From Ancalomicrobiaceae bacterium (lineage in GTDB: Bacteria > Pseudomonadota > Alphaproteobacteria > Rhizobiales > Ancalomicrobiaceae): a DNA stretch of 43,943 nucleotides. Numbering within the stretch: position 1 is the first letter of the stretch; each line of letters begins with the position of its first letter. Shown here piece by piece: positions 1 through 8,953 of the stretch. Under the pieces are notes generated by a model. It was not told the DNA's origin. It saw nothing but the letters and a program-made list of their open reading frames with translations, and did not search any database. The position numbers were made by a program, and so were the translations under genes. The stretch is taken from the NCBI GenBank assembly GCA_031291595.1, contig JARLIU010000114.1, forward strand, positions 1 through 43,943, read 5' to 3'.

Positions 1-101
1 GAAACGCCGAGGCGATTCATCTGAAAGCTGAATCACGGCTCCTTTAAAAGCTTAGAGCGCTGATTCAGCTGTCACATGATTTCATGTGACAGCATCGCGC
101 T
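1..101 (+). repeat. Dispersed structured repeat, copy 1 (cut by the left window edge)
   Basis: Left-truncated copy of the repeat of about 127 bp that recurs near 10,338, 13,203, 17,310, 20,903 and 26,930. The hairpin GCTGTCACATG-attt-CATGTGACAGC (perfect 11-bp stem) is at about 69-94. The pair GCTGAATCA/TGATTCAGC that makes the middle hairpin is also present. The first two dozen bases of the consensus would lie before the window. It lies downstream of the minus-strand mltG gene. Confidence 0.8.
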
Positions 102-260
102 TGCCGGCCGACGGCCATTTCCGCAATCAGATGCGAGACTGGACGAGGGCGGGACGCCCGTCCGTCATGCGGCAGGGCGCCGGTGGTCCGATGTGGGGCG
201 GGAATTGGGATAATCGGGGGCACGTATGCCGGGGCGCGGCAGGCTCAGTTGCGATTGGCC

Positions 261-2270
261 TCAGTTGGGATTGGCAGGCGAATCCGGCCGCGGCTGCACA
301 GCGCCGCGCAGGCGCTTCTGCGCCGCCGGCCTCTGCGACGTCGGCTTGGTCGTGGCGGCAGCCGGGATCGATGCGGCCGGAGTCGGCGTCAGGTTCAGGA
401 TGCCGATGCCGCCGGGGTTCATCGGCGCATTGGGATCACCAGCATGGCGCTGCTTCTCGATCTCGCGCCAGCGGGCGACGTTCTTGTTGTGCTCTTCGAC
501 CGTCTCGGAGAACAGATGGCCGCCCGATCCGTCGGCGACGAAGAACAGCTCGTTCGAGACGGCCGGATTGGCTACCGCTTCCATCGCCGCACGGCCGGGA
601 TTGCCGATCGGACCCGGCGGCAGGCCATTGATCTTGTAGGTATTGTAGGGGTTCGGTGCGGCGAGGTCGGCCTTCGAGATGACGCGCGGCTCGAGCCAGG
701 CTTTGCCGCCGTAGAGGCCGTAAAGGATGGTCGGGTCGGTCTCCAGCCGCATGCCGCGGTTGAGGCGGTTGACGAAGACGCCGGCGACGCGGGCCCGTTC
801 GTCGGCCTTGCCGGTCTCCTTCTCGACGATAGAGGCGAGAATGACGAGGTCCCTCGGCACCTTCAGCATCTTCAAGGCGTCGGCATTGCGATGCGCCCAG
901 ATCTCGGTCAGGCGACGATCCTGTGCCCGGCGCATCTGATCGAGGACGTGCTCGCGGTTATCGCCCTTGGGGAAAAGATAGGTCTCGGGTAAGAGCGAAC
1001 CTTCTTCTGGGATGGCGGCGATCTTGCCGGCAAGCCTGGTTTCGTCGAGCAGACGCTGCACCACCTGCTCGGACGTCCAGCCTTCGGGGAAGGTGATCTT
1101 GTGCTGGATCACCTTGCCCTGCTGCAATTCTTCGGCCACGTCGCGCATGGTGGCGTGAGCCTTGAACTCGTATTCGCCGGCCTTCAGGTCGGCAATCTGG
1201 GCGATGCGGGCGCCCCAGACGAAGGTGGTGGAATCGGAGACCACCCCGGCCCGTTCCAGCGTGTCGCCGATGTCGTCGAGCGAGCGCTTGGCCGGGACCT
1301 CCACCACCTTGGCGGCAACGAGCGGTCCGGGCAATTCGAATTCCTGGCGGCCGGCGATGGCGGTAATTCCGAGGGCTGCGGCAGCGACGGCGGCGAGCGA
1401 CATCAGCCCGTCGAAGACGACGACGACGGAGGAGCGCGCCGCCCGCGAACGCAACAAACGCTTGCGGCGGCCGGACTCGCCCGGTTGGATCTCGCTGGCG
1501 ATCGGGTGCAGTTGCTCGCGCAGCCGCTTGCGGGCAACGAGCGGCTTGCGGCTGCCGGGGCCGACATCGCCGAACGGCAGACGCGGCGGCTGTGACGGCG
1601 GCGGCGGGGGGGGCGGGGAGATGAAGGGCGGCGGCGGCGGCATCGTCGGTCGGGTGGCTGCCGGGGCCGGCGCCATCGGGCCCAAAAATGCCGGCGCCGT
1701 GTGGTCCGACGCCGTCGGCGCCATGGGCGCAGCCGGCATGACCGCGGGAGCGGCCGATCCGATCATCGACGGCCGGTTGCTCAACACCGGCGAGATGATC
1801 ATCGTCGGCTCGTCGGCCGGATCGGTCGGCGGCGCCGAATAGGTCCTCGACGCAGCGGACGGCCAGCCGAACGGTCCTCCCGGCGGGGCGGTCGGCGGCG
1901 TCACAGCCGGGGCGGAAATCGGAGCGGCAGGCGGGGTCGGAGCAGCGAGTGGCGGCGCCACGGCAGCGGCGACATGCGGCGGGGCAGCGAGCGGCGGAAC
2001 CGGCGGCCCAGGAAACCTCGGCTCGGCGGATACGGGCGGAACATCGCGCTTCGGCGCGGCCGGCATGAACACCGTCGGCTCATCGCCAGTCGACGGCGAC
2101 GGAGGCGCAACCGGCTGAGTCGGCGGCGCGTCGGGCTGCCCCTCGGGGGGCGCGTCATCGCTCTGCGGCGGCGCACCGATGCGATCCGCTTCCGAGACGA
2201 CAGGCATGGCCGCGGCCTCGGAAACGGGGTCTTTCTCCGGTTCCTGCTCAGCGAGCGTCATGGCTTCCAC
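261..2270 (-). CDS. mltG: Endolytic murein transglycosylase MltG with long proline-rich N-terminal region
   Basis: Inner-membrane lytic transglycosylase (YceG family) that cleaves nascent glycan strands and is thought to end their elongation. Residues 1-250 are a Pro/Ala-rich cytoplasmic region with runs of up to seven prolines. A basic stretch (about 241-280) precedes one membrane segment (about 281-305). The periplasmic YceG domain follows, with the conserved Glu483 in the IVEKET motif and later NPYNTYKINGLPPGPI. A Pro/Ala/Thr-rich tail ends the protein. At 669 residues it is much longer than the usual 330-450. Codon 1 is GTG after AGGAA. An ATG three codons in (2261) is a possible alternative start. 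It lies 283 nt downstream of fabF on the same strand, as in many rhizobia. Confidence 0.93.
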   Translation of the reverse strand: MEAMTLAEQEPEKDPVSEAAAMPVVSEADRIGAPPQSDDAPPEGQPDAPPTQPVAPPSPSTGDEPTVFMPAAPKRDVPPVSAEPRFPGPPVPPLAAPPHVAAAVAPPLAAPTPPAAPISAPAVTPPTAPPGGPFGWPSAASRTYSAPPTDPADEPTMIISPVLSNRPSMIGSAAPAVMPAAPMAPTASDHTAPAFLGPMAPAPAATRPTMPPPPPFISPPPPPPPSQPPRLPFGDVGPGSRKPLVARKRLREQLHPIASEIQPGESGRRKRLLRSRAARSSVVVVFDGLMSLAAVAAAALGITAIAGRQEFELPGPLVAAKVVEVPAKRSLDDIGDTLERAGVVSDSTTFVWGARIAQIADLKAGEYEFKAHATMRDVAEELQQGKVIQHKITFPEGWTSEQVVQRLLDETRLAGKIAAIPEEGSLLPETYLFPKGDNREHVLDQMRRAQDRRLTEIWAHRNADALKMLKVPRDLVILASIVEKETGKADERARVAGVFVNRLNRGMRLETDPTILYGLYGGKAWLEPRVISKADLAAPNPYNTYKINGLPPGPIGNPGRAAMEAVANPAVSNELFFVADGSGGHLFSETVEEHNKNVARWREIEKQRHAGDPNAPMNPGGIGILNLTPTPAASIPAAATTKPTSQRPAAQKRLRGAVQPRPDSPANPN

Positions 2271-2553
2271 CAGTTCCTGTCGAGCGTTCGAATTCTGACG
2301 GATCCGTCCAAAACCGCCGGCATCAACTCACCTTGTCGCCTCGCGACAGGAGGCGAAAAATATGGCAAAACAGCGTTCCAGCCTAGCGGCTTTGGCTTCG
2401 GGCCGCCGGAATACTTTCCGGCGACGCCGCTTCCGGAGCATGTTCCGATCGGATCTAACGGCCGATCGGCACGACAATGCGCCGAATTCGATGGATCGAG
2501 CGTGTCGCGGCCGTTCGGATTGCCCCCGTCCGAGCGGAACCCGCTTGCGCCCG

Positions 2554-3816
2554 TCACGCCGCGTAGCGGCGCAGGATCAGCGTGGCATTGGTGCCGCCGA
2601 AGCCGAACGAATTCGACATGACGACATCGACCTGTTTCGGCTTGGCGACGTGCGGCACCAGATCCAGGACCGTTTCGACCGAAGGATTGTCGAGGTTGAT
2701 GGTCGGCGGCAGGATGCTGTCGCGGATGGCCAGCACCGAGAAGATCGCCTCGATCGCTCCGGCCGCGCCGAGCAGATGGCCGGTCATCGATTTGGTCGAC
2801 GACATGGCGACATTGCCGGCGGCGTTGCCGAGCAGGCGCTCGACCGAGGCGAGTTCGATGCCGTCGGCCATGGTCGAGGTGCCGTGGGCGTTGACGTAGT
2901 CGATGTCGGAGCCGGAGACCCCGGCGCGCTTCATCGCCGCCGCCATGCAGCGGTAGGCGCCATCGCCCTCCGGGCTCGGGGCGGTGATGTGGTAGGCATC
3001 GCCCGACAGGCCGTAGCCGGTGATCTCGGCATAGATCTTGGCGCCGCGCGCCTTGGCATGCTCGAGTTCCTCGACGACGACGACGCCGGCGCCTTCGCCC
3101 ATCAGGAAGCCATCGCGATCGCGGTCATACGGGCGCGAGGCGCGGGTCGGATCGTCGTTGAAGGCGGTGACCAGCGCCTTGCAGGCGCAGAAGCCGGCGA
3201 TCGCGATGCGGTTGACCGCGCTCTCGGTACCGCCGGCGACCATCACGTCGGCATCGCCGAGCGCGATCAGCCGGGCGGCGTCGCCGATGGCATGCGAACC
3301 TGTCGAGCAGGCCGTCACCACCGCATGGTTCGGGCCTTTCAGTCCGTGCGCGATCGACACGTAGCCGCTGGCGAGGTTGATCAGCCGGCCGGGGATGAAG
3401 AATGGCGAAATCCGCCGCGGACCCTTTTCCTTCAGCGTGATCGAGGCATCGTAGATGCCGCCGATGCCGCCGATACCGGAGCCGATGAGGACGCCCGAGG
3501 CGATCTGATCCTCATAGGAGGTCGGATGCCAGCCAGCGTCGTTCAGCGCCTCGCCGGCGGCCGCCATGGCGAAGACGATGAACTCGTCGACCTTGCGCTG
3601 CTCTTTTGGCTCCATCCACTGGTCGGGATTGAAGGTGCCGTCGGAGCCGTCGCCGCGCGGGATGCGCGCTGCAATCTGGCAGGCGAGGTCGTCGACATCG
3701 AAGTCGGTGATGCGGACGGCGCCGCTCTTGCCGGCGCAGATGTTTGCCCAGGTCGTATCGACGCCGCAGCCCAGCGGCGTGACCATGCCCAACCCCGTGA
3801 TGACCACTCGTCTCAT
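2554..3816 (-). CDS. fabF: 3-oxoacyl-ACP synthase II (FabF)
   Basis: Condensing enzyme of fatty-acid elongation: joins malonyl-ACP to a growing acyl-ACP. The Cys-His-His triad is visible: Cys170 in VVTACSTGSH, His311 in NAHGTST and His347 in MTGHLLGAAG. Length is 420 residues, typical of FabF. The start chosen is the ATG of MRRVVITGLG at 3816, the normal FabF N-terminus. The frame stays open upstream to 3942, but those residues resemble no FabF. It follows acpP on the same strand, 348 nt away, and precedes mltG. Pairing with acpP favours KAS II over KAS I. Confidence 0.96.
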   Translation of the reverse strand: MRRVVITGLGMVTPLGCGVDTTWANICAGKSGAVRITDFDVDDLACQIAARIPRGDGSDGTFNPDQWMEPKEQRKVDEFIVFAMAAAGEALNDAGWHPTSYEDQIASGVLIGSGIGGIGGIYDASITLKEKGPRRISPFFIPGRLINLASGYVSIAHGLKGPNHAVVTACSTGSHAIGDAARLIALGDADVMVAGGTESAVNRIAIAGFCACKALVTAFNDDPTRASRPYDRDRDGFLMGEGAGVVVVEELEHAKARGAKIYAEITGYGLSGDAYHITAPSPEGDGAYRCMAAAMKRAGVSGSDIDYVNAHGTSTMADGIELASVERLLGNAAGNVAMSSTKSMTGHLLGAAGAIEAIFSVLAIRDSILPPTINLDNPSVETVLDLVPHVAKPKQVDVVMSNSFGFGGTNATLILRRYAA

Positions 3817-4164
3817 CTGTGCCCACACCCAGACCGGACCGGAATCGCCGGACGGCCAAGACAATAAACTGTCGGATTTCAACCGCCAAACGCCGGCCCG
3901 GCGTGTTGCGTGCCCTGCTGCCGGCCCCGGATCGGCGGCCATTGCGAGAAAGGCCGTTACGCCCCCCTGACAGGAGGGGTCGGATCGGCGTTTCCAAAAG
4001 CAACCGCCCGGACATCCCGCCGGCGGGGCCTGGGCACCTTCGCCCTGCGGCTGAAGCCGCGGGACGAGAAACCTGAGCCGCCCGCCAACGGTTCCCCCAA
4101 ATCGCGCGACGCGCGCCCTGAGGCCAGGACGCGCGACATCAGCGACACTCGGTACGCCCCCGCC
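3817..4164 (-). other. Intergenic region between acpP and fabF
   Basis: 348 nt without a credible gene; a 63-codon minus-strand frame is Arg/Pro-rich and matches nothing known to me. It holds at least two hairpins in the direction of acpP transcription: one at 4110-4135 (listed separately) and one at 4044-4063 (GCGGC-TGAA-GCCGC, extended by CCC/GGG with a bulge). A weaker C-run/G-run hairpin is near 3963-3979. The fabF promoter is presumably here, but I see no clear -35/-10 pair. Confidence 0.5.
4110..4135 (-). terminator. Possible terminator hairpin after acpP
   Basis: CGCGCG (4110-4115) pairs with CGCGCG (4130-4135), continued by CCT/AGG across one mismatch, with loop GAGGCC. It lies about 30 nt past the acpP stop. 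There is no T-tract, so it may be an attenuator or mRNA 3' end stabiliser rather than a true intrinsic terminator. Confidence 0.4.
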
Positions 4165-4404
4165 TCAGGCGGAAACGTTCTTTTCCAGGAATTTCACGGC
4201 ATCGCCGACGGTCAGGATCGTCTCGGCGGCGTCGTCAGGGATCTCGACGCCGAACTCTTCCTCGAACGCCATGACGAGTTCCACGACGTCGAGAGAATCC
4301 GAGCCGAGGTCGTCGATGAAGCTCGCATTCTCCGTCACCTTGTCGGCGTCAACGCCCAGGTGCTCGATTACGATCTTCTTCACGCGTTCAGCGATATCGC
4401 TCAT
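4165..4404 (-). CDS. acpP: Acyl carrier protein
   Basis: Carries acyl chains on 4'-phosphopantetheine during fatty-acid synthesis. The protein is 79 residues and acidic, with the phosphopantetheine site Ser37 in the DSLD motif ([15 protein letters not shown]). Residues 1-79 match the usual ACP in full. A Shine-Dalgarno GAGGA lies 8 nt before the ATG. It is the third gene of the minus-strand fab cluster (fabD, fabG, acpP, fabF). Confidence 0.98.
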   Translation of the reverse strand: MSDIAERVKKIVIEHLGVDADKVTENASFIDDLGSDSLDVVELVMAFEEEFGVEIPDDAAETILTVGDAVKFLEKNVSA

Positions 4405-4735
4405 GTTGCTATCCTCGAACTGGATTCAAAACCTGTTTGACTTAACCGGCACCGCACGGCGCACGGCATGACCATCTGCGACGATGAGACCGATGATTTC
4501 GACGATCAGGCGCTCCATGGCGAGGAACGACCGATCTGCCACTCCTCGCACCTCAGCAGCCTGTTTAGTTCGCGTCGCCCTCGGGTTCGGCCCCCAAGCC
4601 CGCCAATTGCGCCGTTTCCCGGCCTTTTTTCCGGCGAGTTGCGGCCGTGCTAGCATACTTTCCCGGCCTTGACCAGTCAGGCGGGACCGCCCGAAAGCTG
4701 TACCGAGGCACGTGCCCGATCTGCAGTTTTCCTCA
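4405..4735 (-). other. Intergenic region between fabG and acpP
   Basis: 331 nt without a convincing gene. Contains the acpP ribosome-binding site and a possible promoter (listed separately). A 30-codon minus-strand frame beginning MERLIVEIIG is open to just before the acpP Shine-Dalgarno, but it has no good ribosome-binding site and I do not call it. Near 4619-4635 an imperfect CCGG-rich inverted repeat flanks a T-run (A-run on the minus strand). Confidence 0.5.
4652..4680 (-). promoter_or_regulatory. Possible sigma-70 promoter for acpP
   Basis: On the minus strand CTGACT (4675-4680) and TATGCT (4652-4657) are separated by 17 nt. Each matches the -35/-10 consensus at four of six positions. 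The transcript would begin about 240 nt before the acpP ATG. acpP needs far more mRNA than fabD and fabG, so an own promoter is expected. Sequence match alone is weak support. Confidence 0.28.
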
Positions 4736-5473
4736 TCAGATCATGGCCATACCGCCGTTGACGTGCAGCGTCTGGCCGGTGACGTAGGCGGCTTCGTCGC
4801 TGGCGAGATAGAGCACGGCGGCGGCGATCTCGGCAGAGGCGCCGAGCCGGCCGGCCGGCACGTGCGGCAGAATCGCTTCGCGCTGCTTGTCGTCCAGCGC
4901 GTCGGTCATCGCCGTCTGGATGAAACCGGGCGCTACCGTGTTGACGGTGATGCCGCGCGAGGCGACTTCCTGGGCCAGCGACTTCGACATGCCGATCATG
5001 CCGGCCTTGGCGGCGGCATAGTTGGCCTGACCGGGATTGCCGGTGACGCCGACGACCGAGGTGATGCCGATGATGCGGCCGGTGCGGCGCTTCATCATGC
5101 CGCGAACGCAGGCACGCGCGAGGCGGAAGCCGGAAGTGAGGTTCACCTCGATGACCTTGTCCCACTCCTCGTCCTTCATGCGCATGAACAGATTGTCGCG
5201 GGTGATGCCGGCATTGTTGACGAGGATGTCGACTTTGCCGAAGGCCTTCTCCACCGCGGGCACCAGCGCGTCGACCGAGGCGCGGTCGGAGAGATCGGCC
5301 GGGAACACCTCGGCACGCTCGCCGAGCTTGGCCTTCAACGCTTCGAGCACCTCGGCGCGGGTACCGGAGAGGGCAACGGTCGCCCCTTGTGCATGCAATG
5401 CTTCGGCAATGGCGCCGCCGATGCCGCCCGTGGCACCGGTGACCAGGGCATGTTTGCCGGTCAAGTCGAACAT
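4736..5473 (-). CDS. fabG: 3-oxoacyl-ACP reductase FabG
   Basis: NADPH-dependent reductase of the first reductive step in fatty-acid elongation; a short-chain dehydrogenase. Cofactor motif TGATGGIG is at about 13-19 and NNAG at 86-89. The catalytic set is Asn111, Ser139, Tyr152 and Lys156 (Y-x3-K in NYAAAKAG). Length of 245 is standard. An AGGAGG Shine-Dalgarno sits 6 nt before the ATG. The gene is 51 nt downstream of fabD, so the two are surely one operon. Confidence 0.97.
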   Translation of the reverse strand: MFDLTGKHALVTGATGGIGGAIAEALHAQGATVALSGTRAEVLEALKAKLGERAEVFPADLSDRASVDALVPAVEKAFGKVDILVNNAGITRDNLFMRMKDEEWDKVIEVNLTSGFRLARACVRGMMKRRTGRIIGITSVVGVTGNPGQANYAAAKAGMIGMSKSLAQEVASRGITVNTVAPGFIQTAMTDALDDKQREAILPHVPAGRLGASAEIAAAVLYLASDEAAYVTGQTLHVNGGMAMI

Positions 5474-5524
5474 ATGCGCCTCCTGAGACTTCTGCGTTGT
5501 CGTGGGCCGTGGTGACGGATCACC

Positions 5525-6466
5525 TCAACCGAGGCTCGCGACCAGCTTGTCCACATCCTCGGGCCCGTTGACGGCAACCGCCTCGACGCCGTCGACGATG
5601 CGCTTGACGAGGCCGCTCAGCACCTTGCCCGAGCCGATTTCCACCAGACGCGTGACGCCGGCCGCCGCCATCCATTTGACGCTCTCGCGCCAGCGCACGG
5701 TGCCGGTCACCTGGCCGACCAGGCTGTTGCGGATCAGGTCTGGATCCGACAGCGGTCCGGCGAGCACGTTGACGACAACCGGCACCACCGGCGGCCTGAT
5801 GGCGACCTCGGCCAAAGCCGCAGCCATGACCTCGGCGGCCGGCCGCATCAGCGTGCAATGGAACGGCGCGGAGACGTTCAAGAGCATCGCCCGCTTGGCG
5901 CCGCGCTGTTTGGCGATGGCGACGGCGCGCTCGACGGCAGCCTTGGTGCCGGAGACGACGACCTGGCCGTCGGCATTGTCGTTGGCAGCCTGGCAGACGT
6001 CGTCTTGAGCCGCTTCGGCGGCGACCTCGACGGCAGCCGCATAGTCGAGGCCGAGCAGCGCCGCCATGGCGCCGGCGCCGACCGGCACGGCGGCCTGCAT
6101 GGCATGGCCGCGGATGCGCAACAGCCGGGCGGCATCGGCAATGGACAGCGAACCGGCGGCAGCCAGCGCCGAATACTCGCCGAGCGAATGGCCGGCGACG
6201 AAGGCGGCGTGTCTGGCGACCGACACGCCGCGCGCTTCCAGCACCCGCATGGCAGCGAGGCTGACCGCCATCAGCGCCGGCTGGGCATTCTCGGTCAGCG
6301 TCAGGTCCTCGGCCGGACCGTTCCACATCAGCGCGGAAAGCCGCTGCTGCAGCGCCGCGTCGACCTCGGCGAAGACGGCGCGGGCCTCGCTATAAGCGTC
6401 GGCGAGCGCCTTGCCCATGCCGACCGCCTGACTGCCCTGCCCCGGAAAGGTGAATGCATTCGTCAT
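5525..6466 (-). CDS. fabD: Malonyl-CoA:ACP transacylase FabD
   Basis: Loads malonyl groups from CoA onto ACP. The nucleophile Ser94 is in GHSLGEYSAL, catalytic His203 in SAPFHCTLM, and Arg119 in RIRGHAMQ binds the malonyl carboxylate. FPGQGSQAVGMG is at 7-18. The start at 6466 (MTNAFTFPGQ) is preceded by GGAG 10 nt upstream. The frame continues 36 codons further up, but that part is Arg/Gly-rich and unlike FabD. Length is 314 residues. First gene of the fab cluster. Confidence 0.96.
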   Translation of the reverse strand: MTNAFTFPGQGSQAVGMGKALADAYSEARAVFAEVDAALQQRLSALMWNGPAEDLTLTENAQPALMAVSLAAMRVLEARGVSVARHAAFVAGHSLGEYSALAAAGSLSIADAARLLRIRGHAMQAAVPVGAGAMAALLGLDYAAAVEVAAEAAQDDVCQAANDNADGQVVVSGTKAAVERAVAIAKQRGAKRAMLLNVSAPFHCTLMRPAAEVMAAALAEVAIRPPVVPVVVNVLAGPLSDPDLIRNSLVGQVTGTVRWRESVKWMAAAGVTRLVEIGSGKVLSGLVKRIVDGVEAVAVNGPEDVDKLVASLG

Positions 6467-6866
6467 CGTCTGTCCACTCCCGGCGTTGCGCTGTCGCATC
6501 TTCATCGCGCGCCTCGCGGCACGACGCAATCCCACGGCCGCCGACAAGCCACCTGGACCAACTCGGGCGGGCAAAGAGCCTTAACGGCGGAGGATGTCAA
6601 GATGGCGGAGGCGAGATCCGGGCGGAAAGCGCACGCCGATGGCCGGCTGTGGCCACGCCCCGCAGGTGCGTCCCGGTCGTCGCCCGCCGATGTTGCGCAC
6701 GCCACGCTTCAGGCCGTTCTTGCCATGCCGGACGATCGAGGCCCGGCGCGGAGGTCGGGGTGTGGCCACTCTCCAGGCACGCCACTTCTGCACAGTCGAA
6801 ACCGCCGAAATCGCGAGGTTCAGACAGTCGTGCAGCCATGTCGAGCTTCGGTCGAACAGGCGCGTT
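6467..6866. other. Intergenic region upstream of fabD
   Basis: 400 nt between fabD and the cupin gene, both on the minus strand. All open frames here are Arg/Pro/Ala-rich and overlap each other in several frames, as expected of non-coding GC-rich DNA. It must hold the fabD promoter; no clear -35/-10 pair was found. No repeat copy is present. Confidence 0.5.
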
Positions 6867-7292
6867 TCAGACCCGACGGTAGCCCGGGAGCGATGCGTCC
6901 GCGACATCGGCGAGATTCACGACGATGTTTTCCGGTGAGCGGCAGGCAATCCACCAGAGCTCATCCGTCGTGCTCATATTGGCTTCCAGATGGGGCAGAA
7001 ATGGCGGAACGAACATGAAGTCGCCCTCCGACAGGTCGACGAATTCCTGATAGTCCTCGCCAAAATAGATACGGGCGCGACCCGACAGGACATAAGCGCC
7101 GGTCTCTGCCTCGCCATGATGATGGGGCAAGGAGCGGAAGCCGGGCTTGTTGCTTGCCTTGCCGAACCAAAGCTTGGTTGCCGGCGTATGTTGTGGCCCC
7201 ACGCCCGTCACGAGCGCCAGACCGCCGGACTGACTTGTCCCGGTGTGCTCGCCGCCGCTCCTCGTCACCACGATCCGAGTATTGCTAGCCAT
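6867..7292 (-). CDS. Cupin-domain protein, function unknown
   Basis: 141-residue single-domain cupin. Motif 1 is PHHHGEAETGAYVLSG (metal-ligand His-x-His, then Glu). Motif 2 is GDFMFVPPFLPHLEAN (third His). All usual ligands are present, so it probably binds a metal, but the substrate cannot be told. The start is the ATG of MASNTRIVVTR at 7292, preceded by AGGAG 7 nt upstream; a longer open frame to 7436 lacks a credible start. Divergent from the DUF2778 gene. Proteins of this type range from dioxygenases to isomerases and small-molecule binders. Confidence 0.85.
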   Translation of the reverse strand: MASNTRIVVTRSGGEHTGTSQSGGLALVTGVGPQHTPATKLWFGKASNKPGFRSLPHHHGEAETGAYVLSGRARIYFGEDYQEFVDLSEGDFMFVPPFLPHLEANMSTTDELWWIACRSPENIVVNLADVADASLPGYRRV

Positions 7293-7768
7293 TTCAACTC
7301 CTATCGTTTGGATCCATTCGACGGTTGGCCGAAGCCAGCTCGCACGCGTCTCGACATCGCTCCCTCGGCAAAAGTCTGCGACCGGCCCGGAAGGTCTCTC
7401 GCTCTCCGACGCATTTCTCTCAAGAAGTCCCGCCATGAATGCGCACCGAAAGCCGCCCTCTCCCGGCAGCGCTCCAACATTTTGTTTCCATTAAACGAAT
7501 CCCCGCCCGCATCGCCTTGGCTCAGAGCACGACATCTCTTCCGGCTCGCTTCACTTCCAATCGCCATGATCCTGCTGTCCAATATGAAGGCTCTGAAAAC
7601 ACTTTGTTAAGCACGATCCACCAAAGATTATGGCATCGAACATACCGTGAAAAGCCGACGCGCAGCGCCACTTGCATAAATGGACCGAATGCAGACGTGA
7701 AGTTGCAACCGAAACTCTCCATGAAAGAGCTGCCCTGTCGTTGCCCCGGCAACGGCGGCGCCAAAACT
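7293..7768. other. Divergent intergenic region, cupin / DUF2778
   Basis: 476 nt separating two divergent genes. It is noticeably more AT-rich than its surroundings at 7,485-7,700, fitting promoter DNA. The frame of the rightward gene stays open through it from 7439, but those 110 residues lack domain character. I read it as non-coding. Confidence 0.5.
7604..7631 (+). promoter_or_regulatory. Possible promoter for the DUF2778 gene
   Basis: TTGTTA (7604-7609) and GATTAT (7626-7631) are 16 nt apart in the AT-rich part of the divergent intergenic region. Each has four of six consensus bases. It would give a leader of about 130 nt. Weak evidence only. Confidence 0.25.
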
Positions 7769-8953
7769 ATGCGATACGGCCGCTTCATCGGCGCCGTGGC
7801 CGCAATTCTGGCGGTGACGGCGGTTTCCTTGTGCGCGGTCGTCTTCGCCATGTCCGTTCTGATCCGAGATGGTGACCCGGCGCAGGGTCTTTCAACGCTC
7901 GATCCGATGTTCCTTGCCGCCGGTGAGCCGACGCCAGGAATGCTCCGGTTTGGCAAAATAGCTCGGCTCTCTGTTGCCTCTCCCAGGGAGGGGCTGACTG
8001 CAGACGCCATTGTGGCAGCCTACCAACGGGCACTCGCCTCGCCGACGACGCGACAGATCGGCGCCACGCCAATCGCAACTGCTGCAATCACCGAAGATCG
8101 CGGCGAGACGGTCGTACAGCGTGCTGCAATTCCGACGACGCCGGACATACCCAAACAGGCCGCCTATTCGCAAGTGCCGCAGCACAAGGACAGCATCTGC
8201 CTTTCCGGCACCGACATTGCATCGATATCCAACGATATTCGGCAATTCATCTCATACGCCTCCGAGAGCGCGGTCGCCGATGCGACCGCTCGGGACGACA
8301 GACAGCTTCCGCTCCCGGAAGCAAAGCCGCCTTTCGATGGGCGCCACATAGCAACCATCAATCAACGAAGACTTTCCACGGGTGCGGAGACTGGCAAGCC
8401 CACGCCCCAAACTGGCGATCAACTCGCTGCCTTGCCGGAGCACGACTTAGCCGTCGAAAGCAGTGGCGAGCCATTGTCGAAGCGAGTCGTACCGGATGCG
8501 CGTATCAAGAGCGGCCTCGACTGGCCTGGCCGCAGCAACCATGTCGCCATATATGACATATCGGCCGGCTTGGTGTATCTGCCCGATGGCGAACGGCTCG
8601 AAGCACACTCGGGCGTCGGCCGGATGCGCGACAACCCGAGCTTCGCAAACGTCAAGATGCGTGGCCCGACCCCGCCCGCCACCTATGCGTTGAGCCTGAG
8701 AGAACAATCGTTCCACGGCGTAGACGCGATTCGACTGACACCCGTCAACGGAACCGCACCCTTCGGGCGGGACGGTTTGCTGGCGCATTCCTACATGCTG
8801 AGGCGGCCCGGAGATTCCAATGGATGTGTGGCATTTGCCAACTACAATCGATTCCTGAAGGCCTTCAGGAACAACGAAGTCGATTTCATGGTGGTGGTCC
8901 CGCAACTCAAAGACCATCTTACCGGGCTGGACTCATCGCCGGTCAGAGGTTGA
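7769..8953 (+). CDS. Membrane-anchored DUF2778 (Tlde1-like) protein
   Basis: 394 residues. One membrane segment (about 7-31) is followed by a long low-complexity region (about 32-245). A C-terminal DUF2778 domain (about 250-382) has GLLAHSYML with His340 and GDSNGCVAF with Cys353. DUF2778 includes the Tlde1 L,D-transpeptidase-like effectors, and rhizobia carry chromosomal members of unknown role. The His/Cys pair is kept, so peptidoglycan cross-link chemistry is plausible but inferred. I chose the ATG at 7769 because the membrane segment then starts at once; an ATG at 7721 is possible. No secretion or immunity gene is beside it. Confidence 0.85.
   Translation: MRYGRFIGAVAAILAVTAVSLCAVVFAMSVLIRDGDPAQGLSTLDPMFLAAGEPTPGMLRFGKIARLSVASPREGLTADAIVAAYQRALASPTTRQIGATPIATAAITEDRGETVVQRAAIPTTPDIPKQAAYSQVPQHKDSICLSGTDIASISNDIRQFISYASESAVADATARDDRQLPLPEAKPPFDGRHIATINQRRLSTGAETGKPTPQTGDQLAALPEHDLAVESSGEPLSKRVVPDARIKSGLDWPGRSNHVAIYDISAGLVYLPDGERLEAHSGVGRMRDNPSFANVKMRGPTPPATYALSLREQSFHGVDAIRLTPVNGTAPFGRDGLLAHSYMLRRPGDSNGCVAFANYNRFLKAFRNNEVDFMVVVPQLKDHLTGLDSSPVRG

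Noticed and set aside
2362-3867. Plus-strand frame of 501 codons opposite fabF, with AGGAGG 8 nt before its ATG
   Set aside because: It lies antisense to a clear fabF gene and reads as Arg/Asp/Gly-rich sequence typical of GC-rich shadows; the good Shine-Dalgarno is probably chance.
4426-4515. 30-codon minus-strand frame just upstream of acpP (MERLIVEIIGLIV...)
   Set aside because: Composition is plausible, but there is no ribosome-binding site and no known leader peptide for acpP.
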